A DNA stretch of 64,000 bases, taken from JAFAMS01 sp963715815. GTDB lineage: Bacteria > Vulcanimicrobiota > Vulcanimicrobiia > Vulcanimicrobiales > Vulcanimicrobiaceae. A program made the translations under genes and the position numbers. Positions 7,889 to 17,089 of the stretch are shown here, piece by piece (the first letter of the stretch is position 1; every line of letters begins with the position of its first letter). The stretch lies in NCBI GenBank assembly GCA_963715815.1, contig OY970278.1:186001-250000 (forward strand), given 5' to 3'. Below the pieces are notes generated by a model. That model saw nothing but the letters and a program-made list of their open reading frames with translations. It was not told where the DNA came from and ran no database searches.

Positions 7889-8658
7889 TCGGCGCGATCA
7901 TCGCCGCCGCTCTCGTCGCACTCGTTCAACTTGAATTCGCCCGGCAAGGACGCACCAGTCCTCTCAGCAACGCAATAACCTCGACGTACGCCTATCTCGA
8001 ATTTGCGCTGGGCGCGTCGATCTCGGGTTCGCGCGATGCCGCCGGGTACGTGATCGCGCTGCCGCAGCTCGAACGCGAGAACGCACAGCTGCGCGCCGAC
8101 AACGCGAAATTGCAAACCGAAAATGCAACCTTGCAAGAGACGCTTGCGCGCGTCCCATCGCGCGAGGCCGTGCAGGACGCGGCTGCGCTCTATCCGACCG
8201 GCATTCCCGCGCTCGTGATCGGATTCGATCCCGAAAACAAATCGCAAGTCGTCACGGTGAACAAAGGAACGCGTTCCGGCGTCTCGCTCGATGACGGCGT
8301 CGTGAACTCCGAGGGCGTGGTTGGGCGAGTCATCGAAGCCGACGCGCTCAGCAGCAAGGTCCTTCTGATCACCGACTACACCAGCAACTTGCCGGCGATT
8401 CTGCAAAACGGACGCTGGTGGGGAATAGCGACCGGGACGCTGACACGCGTGAACTTACACTACGTTTCGCAAGATGCGCATCTGCACGCCGGCGATGCCG
8501 TCGTTACCGGCGAAGGCCGTTCGTTCCACGCCGGTCTCGCAATCGGACGCATCGCGTCGGTAACGCCGATGCCCGCCGGTGCACTCGATCAGCAGGCAAT
8601 CGTCGAACCCGCTGTCGCGTTCGGACGCCTCGATCATGTTGTTATCCTTCCGAAATAG
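7840..8658 (+). CDS. mreC: Rod-shape-determining protein MreC
   Basis: Bitopic membrane protein that links MreB and PBP2 in the periplasm and activates the elongasome. 272 residues from GTG 7840: a short cytoplasmic N-terminus, one transmembrane helix (FAVIGAIIAAALVALVQL), a coiled coil (QLERENAQLRADNAKLQTEN) and the beta-domain pair with VNKGTRSGVSLDDGVVN and VGRVIEADALSSKVLLITD. The GTG lies inside mreB, giving a 49-base overlap. No other start occurs before the membrane helix, so the overlap appears real. The 3' end overlaps mreD by 23 bases. Confidence 0.92.
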   Translation: MVSIFTYRDERKLFAVIGAIIAAALVALVQLEFARQGRTSPLSNAITSTYAYLEFALGASISGSRDAAGYVIALPQLERENAQLRADNAKLQTENATLQETLARVPSREAVQDAAALYPTGIPALVIGFDPENKSQVVTVNKGTRSGVSLDDGVVNSEGVVGRVIEADALSSKVLLITDYTSNLPAILQNGRWWGIATGTLTRVNLHYVSQDAHLHAGDAVVTGEGRSFHAGLAIGRIASVTPMPAGALDQQAIVEPAVAFGRLDHVVILPK

Positions 8659-9166
8659 CGGCGCGCAATCACACGCCGCCCAGCTTCCAACGGATTGGCG
8701 TGCTGCCGCAATTTGGTTGATAGCGGCCGGCTTTCTGCAAGCCACGCTAGTTCATTACATCGCGGTCCGAAACGCCGTACCCAGTCTGATTTTTTTGGTC
8801 GTCGCGACGTACGCGTTGCGCTCCGGAACGGCCGGCGCGATCCTGCTCGGCACGGCCGGTGGTTTGATCGAAGACGCGCTGTGCGGGAACACCGGTGCGG
8901 CGTGGACGATTGCAACCTCGATCACGGCACTCGGCATCTCCGGTGCGGCACGCCTGGTGTTCGCCGATTCACCCTCGATCTTCGCCGCGCTGCTCGTCGT
9001 TGCGGTACTGGCGCGCGAAGGACTCTATTGGGCCGTTCTGTCGCTCGAAGGCTTTCAAATCGGCCTCGGCATGCACTACACGAAGATCGCAATCGCTTCG
9101 GCGCTCTACACCGGCGTGATTGCGATGATCGTCGTCTGGGCGCGCTGGCGATTCATCACGCGGTGA
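8636..9166 (+). CDS. mreD: Rod-shape-determining membrane protein MreD
   Basis: Polytopic inner-membrane partner of MreC. 176 residues from ATG 8636 (MLLSFRNSGAQS), with about five hydrophobic segments such as AAAIWLIAAGFLQATLV, SLIFLVVATYAL and IAIASALYTGVIAMIVVWA. The motif GTAGGLIEDAL fits the MreD pattern G-x-x-x-G-L-x-x-D. Sequence conservation in this family is weak; the call rests on these features plus position between mreC (23-base overlap) and mrdA (four-base gap). Confidence 0.9.
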   Translation: MLLSFRNSGAQSHAAQLPTDWRAAAIWLIAAGFLQATLVHYIAVRNAVPSLIFLVVATYALRSGTAGAILLGTAGGLIEDALCGNTGAAWTIATSITALGISGAARLVFADSPSIFAALLVVAVLAREGLYWAVLSLEGFQIGLGMHYTKIAIASALYTGVIAMIVVWARWRFITR

Positions 9167-9170
9167 GCAC

Positions 9171-11003
9171 GTGATCTATCGCGGCATCTCCCGAATGGGC
9201 GGGTTCTTCTTCATCGTGGTGATCGCGATTGCGGCGATCGTCGCGCGTTTGACGTACGTGCAGCTAATCGACGGCAAAGTGTATGCCGCCGCTGCGCGTG
9301 CGAACCAGGTCCGCTTGATCCCCGTCGCTGCACCGCGCGGGTTGATCTTGGACCGCAACGACCGGATCATGGTGCGGAGCCGTCCATCGTTCGTCGTCGC
9401 GCTGATTCCCTCGCAAGTTAAAGACATCAAGTCGACGATCGCCGATCTTTCCTCGACGCTGGAGATTCCGCAAGACGAGCTGTGGCATCGTCTTTACCAT
9501 CATCACGACGTTAATTACGAAAACTTCGCGCAAGTCCAAGTCTATGAGCCATATGGGCCCGTCATCTTGGCAAGCGATTTGCACACCTCGCAAATGGCGC
9601 GGCTCGCCGAAACGCAGCCCGATCTTCCCGGCGTCGATCTCGAAGAGCAATCCGTTCGCAACTATCCGTACGGCAAGCTCGCAGCCGACGTGTTCGGCTA
9701 CGTCGGCCAGATCTCCGAAGAAGAATACGAAAAGCGCAAGAGCGAGCACTACACGCCGAACGACGTCGTCGGCAAAGACGGACTCGAATACACCTACGAC
9801 GCGTATTTGAAAGGAACGCCGGGCGGCCAGCAAGTTATGGTCAACGCCTGGGGCGCAGTCGTCGGCGACGAAAAATTCGTCAAGTCAAAGCCCGGCGACG
9901 TAATCATTACGACGATCGACCTGCGCTTGCAGCAAATCGCGCAGCGTGCGCTTGCCGACGGACTGCGGTCGTGGGCCAAAACCCGCAACGTAAAACGGCT
10001 CTCGGGCGCGCTTGTGGTCCTCGATCCGTACAGCGGCGGCGTTCTCGCGATGGCCTCGCTGCCAACCTTCGATCCGAACGACTTCGCAACGCCGATCTCA
10101 CCGAAGGAGTACGCGCACTACATACTTGACCCGCTGCGACCCCTCTACAATCGCGCGATCGGCGCGGCGACCCCGACGGGTTCGACGTTCAAGATGGTCA
10201 CCGGCTCGGGAGCAATCTCATCCGGCGTCATCAAGCCACACCAAGTGCTCTACGATTCGGGTGCGTGGGATTGCCACGGCGTGCACTTCGTCGATCTTGC
10301 CGCCGGCGGACTCGGCAACGCCGAGTTCACGCAGGCCCTAGCCGCGTCGAGCGACGGCTACTTCTACCAGCTCGGCGATCGCCTTGGTCACACGCGGCTG
10401 CGGTACTACGCGCTTGAGTTCGGCCTCGGCGCTCTCAGCGGGATCGATCTTCCCGGCGAATACTCCGGTAATTGGCCGACCGACGAATGGACGCGCAAGG
10501 TTTACGGCGTCCCGCTCGAGCCGAGCGATGTCTGCCAGCTGGCAATAGGACAAGGTGCGATGCAAGCCACGCCTCTGCAGATGGCTAACGTCACCGCGAC
10601 CGTCGTCAACGGCGGGACGCTCTACCGTCCGCACATCGTCCAAGAGATTCGCACGCCGACGGGGACCGTCATCAAGCGCTTCGACAACGAGATCATCCGC
10701 GAAGTCCCGGTTACGCAAGAATCTCTCAAAGAGGTCCGTACCGGCATGGACCGCGTGACGAGCTCGATCGGAACCGGCTACGGCCTCGCGATCCCCGGCT
10801 TACCTTACGGCGGTAAGACGGGCACCGTGCAAACCGACGGCGGGAACGGACCCAATACGACCTGGTTCGTCTGCTTTGCGCCCGCAAATCATCCCACGCT
10901 CGCAATGGCGATCTTCGTCGAACGTTCCGGCGGTTACGGCGCAAACGTGGCCGGGCCCATCGCCCAAAGAATCCTCGCGGAATACTTCCGCAAGAAGATT
11001 TAG
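9171..11003 (+). CDS. mrdA: Peptidoglycan D,D-transpeptidase MrdA (PBP2)
   Basis: Class B penicillin-binding protein that cross-links peptidoglycan during elongation, paired with RodA. 610 residues from GTG 9171. One N-terminal membrane helix (GGFFFIVVIAIAAIVARLTY), the dimerisation/pedestal domain with PRGLILDRND, and a transpeptidase domain with the active-site Ser338 in STFK (338-341), the SSD box (392-394, normally SxN) and KTG in YGGKTGTVQ near residue 545. The sequence GLGALSGIDLPGE is the usual PBP2 segment. It closes the mre operon; rodA is not in the window. Its stop faces the next gene's stop with one base between, leaving no room for a separate terminator. Confidence 0.95.
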   Translation: MIYRGISRMGGFFFIVVIAIAAIVARLTYVQLIDGKVYAAAARANQVRLIPVAAPRGLILDRNDRIMVRSRPSFVVALIPSQVKDIKSTIADLSSTLEIPQDELWHRLYHHHDVNYENFAQVQVYEPYGPVILASDLHTSQMARLAETQPDLPGVDLEEQSVRNYPYGKLAADVFGYVGQISEEEYEKRKSEHYTPNDVVGKDGLEYTYDAYLKGTPGGQQVMVNAWGAVVGDEKFVKSKPGDVIITTIDLRLQQIAQRALADGLRSWAKTRNVKRLSGALVVLDPYSGGVLAMASLPTFDPNDFATPISPKEYAHYILDPLRPLYNRAIGAATPTGSTFKMVTGSGAISSGVIKPHQVLYDSGAWDCHGVHFVDLAAGGLGNAEFTQALAASSDGYFYQLGDRLGHTRLRYYALEFGLGALSGIDLPGEYSGNWPTDEWTRKVYGVPLEPSDVCQLAIGQGAMQATPLQMANVTATVVNGGTLYRPHIVQEIRTPTGTVIKRFDNEIIREVPVTQESLKEVRTGMDRVTSSIGTGYGLAIPGLPYGGKTGTVQTDGGNGPNTTWFVCFAPANHPTLAMAIFVERSGGYGANVAGPIAQRILAEYFRKKI

Positions 11004-11004
11004 G

Positions 11005-12156
11005 CTAGCCGCCGCCGCCTTCTTGCGGGCTCGTGGCTGCGAGCGAGGCGAGCAGATCGAGGATTTTCTTGTCCTCGGTCTCTTCGATCGGTGAATCCCG
11101 CGCGACGTCTTTTTGCGTGCGCAGATTCGTCGTGCGCTTGCGCCACTCGACGCGCGAATCGGTTTCGTCGCGCAGACGGCGCAGGTAGTGGTCGAGCGGC
11201 GTGAAGCGGCGTCCATCTTCCGAACGGTTGAACTTCGCTTTGAGATCGTCGACGAGACGATAGGTATCGAAAACGGAGTCGATCAGGTTTTCCAGGCGCC
11301 GATCGTAGGGCAACCAATATTTGTTTGTTTGCAAATCGAGGAAAATCCAAATCGAGATGTCGCCGAAGTTCATGATGTCGTCGATCATCATTCCGTCGAA
11401 AGGCGGACGCAGCGGCGCAATCTTGTTCTCACCGATGAAGCGATCGCGCTGTTCGATCGGCGAGACGTCGCCGGAGGCCAGACGCTGTCCGTAGGCTTCC
11501 CGATCTTCGCGGATCTGTTGCACACGCCGAAACAAATCGGCGACTTCTGGGCGCGAATGAAACTTGTCGAGCCACTCTTGCGAGCCCGCGCGTTCCTTTA
11601 ATTCAACAGTGACGCGATGAATCGAACGGCGCAGCCAGTTTTCGAGCTCTTCTTCCCAACGCTGACGCCGGCGATAGGTCGCTTGCGCATTGACGACGTC
11701 TTGCGAAGACCGAGCTGCAGAGTTATAAAGCCGTGACGCGCCGCCGAAGCTGAACAGCCATTCAAAGAAACCGGGACGCTCGATTTGATTCCCGCGAACG
11801 TGACGCGGATACGCCTCGGCGTAACCTTTCAGGTTACGTTCGGCAATCTTTTTCCGTTCTTCGAGCGCGTTCGCGGCAGCCGCAATCTCGGCGAGGACGC
11901 CGGCACGCTTGCGTGTGTACGAAGCGCGCACTGCGCTTTCGGCGTGCGAAATCTCCGACCGTTCAAAGCGCGCCTTTGCAGCGTCATACTCTGCGATCGT
12001 GGCGGCGTCTTTTGCGAAGTCTGGTATGCCACCCGCGGCTCTTGGCTTTTCGCCTGAATCGACCGCGGTCGGTTCGACGCTTTCCACGGTTCGGCGCTTC
12101 CCTCCGGTGGGCGTCATCGCCTCCAAGCGGGGACCCGCTTGTGCTACGTCTTGCAA
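11005..12156 (-). CDS. Unrecognised coiled-coil-rich soluble protein
   Basis: Not recognised. About 383 residues from TTG 12156, or 370 from ATG 12117 (MTPTGGKRRTVE); the ATG has GGAGG only two bases upstream, so the start is undecided. No signal peptide or membrane helix. Residues about 45-130 are charged and helix-prone (AKARFERSEISHAESAVRAS, ALEERKKIAERNLKGYAEAY). A more globular part follows, with PGFFEWLFSFGGASRLYNSA, then IDDIMNFGDISIWIFLDLQT and YWLPYDRRLENLIDSVFDTY. The C-terminus is again charged and ends in a Gly tail. It is the last gene of a three-gene set with the two genes upstream, so a joint role is likely, but none can be named. Confidence 0.7.
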   Translation of the reverse strand: MQDVAQAGPRLEAMTPTGGKRRTVESVEPTAVDSGEKPRAAGGIPDFAKDAATIAEYDAAKARFERSEISHAESAVRASYTRKRAGVLAEIAAAANALEERKKIAERNLKGYAEAYPRHVRGNQIERPGFFEWLFSFGGASRLYNSAARSSQDVVNAQATYRRRQRWEEELENWLRRSIHRVTVELKERAGSQEWLDKFHSRPEVADLFRRVQQIREDREAYGQRLASGDVSPIEQRDRFIGENKIAPLRPPFDGMMIDDIMNFGDISIWIFLDLQTNKYWLPYDRRLENLIDSVFDTYRLVDDLKAKFNRSEDGRRFTPLDHYLRRLRDETDSRVEWRKRTTNLRTQKDVARDSPIEETEDKKILDLLASLAATSPQEGGGG

Positions 12157-12401
12157 TCCCGTAATAGGATTGCTGCGACTTCGGAAACCCGGGGGTCGGG
12201 GTCGGCAAGCGCACCGCGTAGCGCGTGTTCCGCTGCAGGTCCGCGCGCAAGTCGTTCGAGCTCGCGAATCCGTTCAAACGGCGCGGCCTGCCCGCTTACC
12301 TGCTTCGATTCCACTCGCACCGGGCTGAGCATCGCGATGCCGAGCAACACCAAACCGATAATGACGAAGAACGAAGGGACGATTACGAGCTTCACGATCA
12401 T
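12144..12401 (-). CDS. Small unrecognised single-pass membrane protein
   Basis: 85 residues from ATG 12401, overlapping the preceding gene by four bases (ATGA). Residues 1-25 form one transmembrane helix (VPSFFVIIGLVLLGIAMLS). The rest is a soluble tail containing RIRELERLARGPAAEHALRG and ADPDPRVSEVAAILLRD, which resembles one or two HEAT-type helical repeats. This suggests a membrane anchor with a protein-binding tail. The tight overlaps on both sides argue that this short gene is real and cotranslated. Function unknown. Confidence 0.7.
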   Translation of the reverse strand: MIVKLVIVPSFFVIIGLVLLGIAMLSPVRVESKQVSGQAAPFERIRELERLARGPAAEHALRGALADPDPRVSEVAAILLRDCKT

Positions 12402-14047
12402 GCGTGCACTCCGATCTCGTGTTCCACGACGGCATCCAGACGTTCGTCGAGTCCAGGCTGTGCCTTGACGAGGGCGTCGATGAATGCCGCGTCGTCGCGC
12501 AGACCCTCCAAGGTCGTGTGCAGCGCGTCGCGATAGCCCGCAAATTCCGGGTACTCGTCGCGCTCGGGAGCGATAAGCTTCGCTGCGTGCGCCAAGCGCG
12601 TCCCGAGTGAACCCGCACCGATCCCGCACGCATCCAGCGCGTCCTCGGCGGCCGAATCGAGGACGTCGTCGGCACGTACCGGATAGTGCGGCATGCGCAA
12701 CTTGATCGCCAGGCGATCGAAGACGCTGCGAAGTGCAATCCGGTTCACCTTGAGATGCGCGTCGAGGTCCGGCTCGTCGCACGCGTCGGCGCAGAGAACG
12801 GCGAGCGCCCATAGGTGGCGCATCAGTCCGGCCAGACCTGTGAGGTAACTCGCCATCGCTGCTTCGAGGACTGCAGCTGCAGAACGCTGCATGCGCGGCG
12901 ACGGCGACGCCGGCTCCGGGAGCGACGGCGGCTTGATGCGACGCAAGGCGAGACCATCGACTGTAAAAGGAAGTGTCGGCACATCGCCACACTCGTCGAG
13001 CCTGATGGCCGGTGACTCAATGAGCGATTCACGGCCCTCACAGCACACGCGAGCCAAGACGCTCATCATAGGGGCGCCCGCGTCGCCGACGGTCGCGAAC
13101 TCAAGCCTCATTCCGGCACCTCGCTGCAAATGCTCGATTCGCATTCCGTCGCGCGACCAGAGCGGTGAGGTTCCACCAATCTCGAGCAGGCGCGCACCCT
13201 CGATACGCGTGCTGCCCGCGAGATAGACGCCGCCCGCAACATGCAGGGCAATCGTGAAATCCGCGGGCGCGCCGCCGGCGTTGGCCAAACGCACGCTCCA
13301 CTCGGCACGCTCGCCCGGTACGATTGCAACGTCGACCTGTCCGTGCGGTTCGATCGAGCCTTCGAGACGCGCGTGATTGCGCGCCAGGACGTGCGCTTCG
13401 CCGAGCTCGACACTCTGCGTCGCGGTGCGGCAGGCTACGCGCAGCGATTGATGCGTTCCATCCAGCGCCTCCTCCGCAACGCACGCGCGAATTCCGACGG
13501 TGCGGCGCGTGCCGGGATCGAGTGTCAAAGGGAAGGTCGCATCGAACGTGGCTTCTTGCAGGTCGCCAAGGGCGTGCAGAGTCACGACGTGCGCCGGTGC
13601 GCTGCCCGTGTTGGTGAGTATCGCGCGTCCGCGCACGGCGTCGCCGGCTGCAGCTTCGCTCTCGAAAAACTCAATGCGATTTGCATTCGGAGCAAACGCC
13701 GCATCCCCGTAAATCGTGCAGCGCAAGCTGTGCTCGCGGCGCGCACTATCGCATTCGAACGACACCGCAATCTCCGCATCCCCGGGCATGAGCGCATACA
13801 CGTCGACTGCAATATCGTGGCGCTCGCCGCGCAGCGGTGAGGGTAGCGTGAACTCGAGCTCGCTCGGCGATTCCTTCGGACGAACGTATGGTCCGGTCGA
13901 GATCAGCGCGATCGACAGCGGCGCACGAACCACGATGCTCGCGAGACTCGTGCAATCATCGCCGGGATTGTGGAAGTGAATTCGTAACGTCGTCCGCTCG
14001 CCGGCTTCGAGCGTCGATTTTTCGAGAGTGGCCTCCAACTCGAACAT
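12398..14047 (-). CDS. Unrecognised protein with repeated Ig-like beta domains
   Basis: 549 residues from ATG 14047. No signal peptide is visible. Residues about 1-370 look like three or four tandem Ig-like/CARDB-type beta-sandwich modules: TLEAGERTTLRIHFHNPGDD, AAAGDAVRGRAILTNTGSAP and VPGERAEWSVRLANAGGAPA each read as the opening strands of a module. Residues from about 385 on are helical (MQRSAAAVLEAAMASYLTGL onward) and rich in Asp/Ala. It heads the three-gene minus-strand set that converges on mrdA. A scaffold or adhesive role is possible, but the lack of an export signal makes location uncertain. I do not recognise the family. Confidence 0.7.
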   Translation of the reverse strand: MFELEATLEKSTLEAGERTTLRIHFHNPGDDCTSLASIVVRAPLSIALISTGPYVRPKESPSELEFTLPSPLRGERHDIAVDVYALMPGDAEIAVSFECDSARREHSLRCTIYGDAAFAPNANRIEFFESEAAAGDAVRGRAILTNTGSAPAHVVTLHALGDLQEATFDATFPLTLDPGTRRTVGIRACVAEEALDGTHQSLRVACRTATQSVELGEAHVLARNHARLEGSIEPHGQVDVAIVPGERAEWSVRLANAGGAPADFTIALHVAGGVYLAGSTRIEGARLLEIGGTSPLWSRDGMRIEHLQRGAGMRLEFATVGDAGAPMMSVLARVCCEGRESLIESPAIRLDECGDVPTLPFTVDGLALRRIKPPSLPEPASPSPRMQRSAAAVLEAAMASYLTGLAGLMRHLWALAVLCADACDEPDLDAHLKVNRIALRSVFDRLAIKLRMPHYPVRADDVLDSAAEDALDACGIGAGSLGTRLAHAAKLIAPERDEYPEFAGYRDALHTTLEGLRDDAAFIDALVKAQPGLDERLDAVVEHEIGVHA

Positions 14048-14149
14048 AGGCGGCCGGGTTCGGCCGTTACGATGTGCGCCCTCCGATCAAAATTTGCACG
14101 TCACAGCGCGGCAAAGGCGGGGTACTTTCATTCGGAGAATTCGCCGGGC

Positions 14150-15346
14150 ATGACGACCCTGTCTGCGTATCATGCCGGTCTGCTCTGTGAAGCAGTCGAT
14201 CGACTCGGAAGTGAAGCCGCGTTTGAAGTTCTCGCACGCGCGCGTGAGCTCGAAGCACAAGGACGCAGCGTCGTTCACCTCGAGATCGGTGAGCCTGATT
14301 TCGACACGCCGGAGCATATCAAGCGAGCCGGCATCCAAGCGATAGAACAAAACTATTCGCACTACACGCCGTCGGCCGGGATCCCCGAGCTGCGCGACGC
14401 GATCGCTTCGTTCGCTGCAAAGCTGCGCGGTATCGAACCATGGAAGCGTGAGAACGTCGTCGTCGGTCCGGGTGCAAAGCCGATTATTTGGAACACGCTC
14501 TCCGCATTGCTCGATCCAGGCGACGAAATGATCGCAGCCGATCCGAGCTATCCGGCGTACGCGTCTTGCGCATCGTACTTACAGGCGAATCTCGTCCCGG
14601 TCAAACTGCTCGAATCGAAAGATTGGCGACTCGATCTCGACGAGCTCGCCGCGAAAGTCAGCAATAGGACCAAAGTCGTCGTGTTGAACTCACCGCACAA
14701 TCCGACCGGCGGCGTGCTCGGTATGGAAGATTTTCAAGTCGTCGCCGATCTCGCCCACAAGTGGGGCTTCATCGTCATCTCCGATGAGATCTATTGCCGC
14801 ACGCTCTACGGCAGCACGTTCGTCTCGCTCGCACAGCTCGACGGTATGCGCGAACGCAGCGTGATCATCGACGGCTTCTCGAAAGCCTACGCGATGACAG
14901 GCTGGCGCCTCGGCTACGGCATCATGCCCGAAGAGCTTGCGCGCACGGTTTCGCTCTTCAACAACAACACGTTCTCGTGCGTCGCGACCTTCGTGCAGCG
15001 CGCCGGCATCGCAGCGCTCAATGGACCCGACGAGCCGGTGCTCGAGATGACCGAAACATTCCGCAAACGGCGCGATGAGATCATCAGCGGAATCAACTCG
15101 ATTCCTGGTATGCACTGCAAGTCACCCGAAGGCGCGTTCTACGCCTTCGTCAACGTGCAAGAGATCACGCACGACGATCGCAAGCTTGCGACGTTCTTGC
15201 TCGAAGAAGGCGGCGTCGCGGGTCTGGGTGGTTCGTGCTTCGGTGAAGGCGGGCGCGGCTATATCCGCTTCTCGTACGCGAATTCGATCGAGAACCTCCG
15301 CATCGCGCTCGACCGCATCCGCGAGACGCTTCCGAAATTTAGCTAA
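14150..15346 (+). CDS. Class I/II pyridoxal-phosphate aminotransferase (AspC-like)
   Basis: Aspartate/alanine-type aminotransferase of fold type I. 398 residues from ATG 14150. Family motifs: EIGEPDFDTPEHI, YTPSAGIPELRDAIA, SPHNPTGG with Asn184, SDEIY with Asp212 and Tyr215, the Schiff-base Lys245 in DGFSKAYAMTGWRLGY, and the C-terminal IRFSYANSIENL with the carboxylate-binding Arg. An upstream in-frame ATG at 14072 adds a non-conserved stretch and is rejected. Substrate (aspartate, alanine, glutamate or a prephenate-type acceptor) cannot be settled from sequence. It is a single gene, convergent with trpS; their stop codons overlap by four bases. Confidence 0.9.
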   Translation: MTTLSAYHAGLLCEAVDRLGSEAAFEVLARARELEAQGRSVVHLEIGEPDFDTPEHIKRAGIQAIEQNYSHYTPSAGIPELRDAIASFAAKLRGIEPWKRENVVVGPGAKPIIWNTLSALLDPGDEMIAADPSYPAYASCASYLQANLVPVKLLESKDWRLDLDELAAKVSNRTKVVVLNSPHNPTGGVLGMEDFQVVADLAHKWGFIVISDEIYCRTLYGSTFVSLAQLDGMRERSVIIDGFSKAYAMTGWRLGYGIMPEELARTVSLFNNNTFSCVATFVQRAGIAALNGPDEPVLEMTETFRKRRDEIISGINSIPGMHCKSPEGAFYAFVNVQEITHDDRKLATFLLEEGGVAGLGGSCFGEGGRGYIRFSYANSIENLRIALDRIRETLPKFS

Positions 15347-16305
15347 AGCCGCATTGCGCGCTTCACGTCGGCAAGCGTTTGGCTTGCGACGATGCGCGCT
15401 TTTTCCGTGCCTTCTGCAATGATCTCTGTGATCGTTGCGTCGTCGATCGCTGCGCGGCGCTCGCGTATCGGACGCAGATAGTCATTGAGCTTTACGGCAA
15501 GTTCGCTCTTGCAATCCACGCAGCCCAGCGCTCCCGTACGGCAATTCTCCGCAATCCAAGGCGAGCGCACGGCGTTGACGATTTGCTGCAGCGCGTAGAC
15601 AGGACATATCTCCGGACGTCCTGGATCGTTGCGCCGAATTTTCTCTGGATCGGTAAACATCGAACGAACCTTTTTGGTCGTCGTTTCTTCGTCGTCTGCG
15701 ATGTCGATCGTGTTGCCGTACGATTTCGACATCTTGCGTCCGTCGGTGCCGGGTACCGCCGGAAAATCCGTCAAGAGCGCTTGGGGTTCGACCAGCGTGT
15801 CGCCGTAGTAGCGATTGAAGCGCCGCACGATCTCGCGCCCCAGCTCCAGATGCGCGACCTGATCGCGCCCAACCGGAACCTTCTCGCCGCGGAACACGGC
15901 GATGTCGCACAGCTGTAAGAGCGGATAACCGAGAAATCCGTACGTCGCAATGTCAGGGCCGAGCGCTTCGATTTGTTCCTTATATGTCGGTGTACGTTCG
16001 AGCCACGAGACGGGCGTGACCATCGAAAGCAGCACGTGCAGCTGGCTGATCTCAGGTACCCCGGACTGCAGAAAGATCGTCGATTTCTGCGGATCGACGC
16101 CGGCTGCGATCCAATCGCGCACCATATCTTCACGTGCGGCGCGAATTTCCTCCGGATGTTGAAAAAGCGTCGTGTACGCATGCAGATCCGCGATTTCGAA
16201 ATACGCATCCGCCGTTCGCGAGAGCTCGGCCCAATTCGTGAGCGCCCCAACCAAGTGACCGATATGCAAACGGCCGGTCGAGCGCATTCCTGACATGACC
16301 CTCAT
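15343..16305 (-). CDS. trpS: Tryptophanyl-tRNA synthetase
   Basis: Class I aminoacyl-tRNA synthetase charging tRNA-Trp. 320 residues from ATG 16305 (MRVMSGMRSTGRLHIGH), a usual length of 320-340. HIGH is at 14-17 and KMSKS at 191-195. The segment CPVYALQQIV and the Cys pair in GALGCVDCKSELA fit TrpS. Longer readings run into thiD and are rejected. It lies 22 bases after thiD on the same strand. Confidence 0.96.
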   Translation of the reverse strand: MRVMSGMRSTGRLHIGHLVGALTNWAELSRTADAYFEIADLHAYTTLFQHPEEIRAAREDMVRDWIAAGVDPQKSTIFLQSGVPEISQLHVLLSMVTPVSWLERTPTYKEQIEALGPDIATYGFLGYPLLQLCDIAVFRGEKVPVGRDQVAHLELGREIVRRFNRYYGDTLVEPQALLTDFPAVPGTDGRKMSKSYGNTIDIADDEETTTKKVRSMFTDPEKIRRNDPGRPEICPVYALQQIVNAVRSPWIAENCRTGALGCVDCKSELAVKLNDYLRPIRERRAAIDDATITEIIAEGTEKARIVASQTLADVKRAMRL

Positions 16306-16327
16306 CAATTTCGCGCCCGTTCGCGCA

Positions 16328-17089
16328 TCAGTACGGCCATACCCGTTCACCGTTCCACTGCGTGCTATTCGCGATCGCATCGCGAACGAGCGTTCGCGCA
16401 GCGGAGATTGCATCGATGATGTTCTCGCCGCGCGCAAGATAAATTGCGGTCGCGGCCGCAAGCACGCAGCCCGTTCCACGCATCCCGCCCGCGAGTCGCG
16501 TCCCCTCGAACGTCGTTGTTTTGCCGTCCGAATAGAGTATGTCGCTTGCCTCATCATCGAGATGGCCGCCCGTAACGAGCGCGCCGCGCGCGTGATCGCG
16601 CTCGACCAGCGTATGCGCCGCGCCGGACATCGTCGCGCGATCGTTCACGGGAAAACCGCACAAGCGCGAGGCTTCAGCCAGGTTCGGCGTCACCAGCGTA
16701 CATAACGGAAAGAGCTGTTCGCGCAAGGTTTCCAGCGTTGCGTCGTCAGCGAAGACGAGTCCGTCGCTGCTCGCCGCGACCGGATCGCAGACGATCGGGA
16801 CCCCAGCGCCCTCGAGTCCGGCAGCCACCGCCCGGGCGCTCTGAGGCGAGAGCAGCGCGCCGATACGGTACGCGTCCGGACGCGTGGGGCGAATCGCGCG
16901 AAGTTGGGCGGCAATGATCGCCGGATCCGTCGCCTCGGCACTGTGTTCGCCGGCGCCTTGAGCGGAGACGCCCGCAACGACCATGACGTGCCGGGTCTCG
17001 AGCCGCTGTGCGACTCGGGCATCGAGGCCGATACCTGCGATGTTCAGCGGGTGCGTCGTCCCGATCGAGCAGAGTGTCAGCGCGCCCAT
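16328..17089 (-). CDS. thiD: Hydroxymethylpyrimidine/phosphomethylpyrimidine kinase
   Basis: Ribokinase-fold enzyme that phosphorylates HMP and HMP-P in thiamine synthesis. 253 residues. The expected segments are present: VVAGVSAQGAGEHSAEATDP, ALLSPQSARAVA, VCDPVAASSDG, LVTPNLAEASRLCG and the anion-hole motif GGMRGTGCVLAAATA. The usual substrate-loop motif GSDxSGGAG near the N-terminus is not obvious; the stretch reads GTTHPLNIAGIGLD, so specificity may deviate from the family. The start overlaps the thiE stop by 13 bases, which supports translational coupling. Confidence 0.87.
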   Translation of the reverse strand: MGALTLCSIGTTHPLNIAGIGLDARVAQRLETRHVMVVAGVSAQGAGEHSAEATDPAIIAAQLRAIRPTRPDAYRIGALLSPQSARAVAAGLEGAGVPIVCDPVAASSDGLVFADDATLETLREQLFPLCTLVTPNLAEASRLCGFPVNDRATMSGAAHTLVERDHARGALVTGGHLDDEASDILYSDGKTTTFEGTRLAGGMRGTGCVLAAATAIYLARGENIIDAISAARTLVRDAIANSTQWNGERVWPY

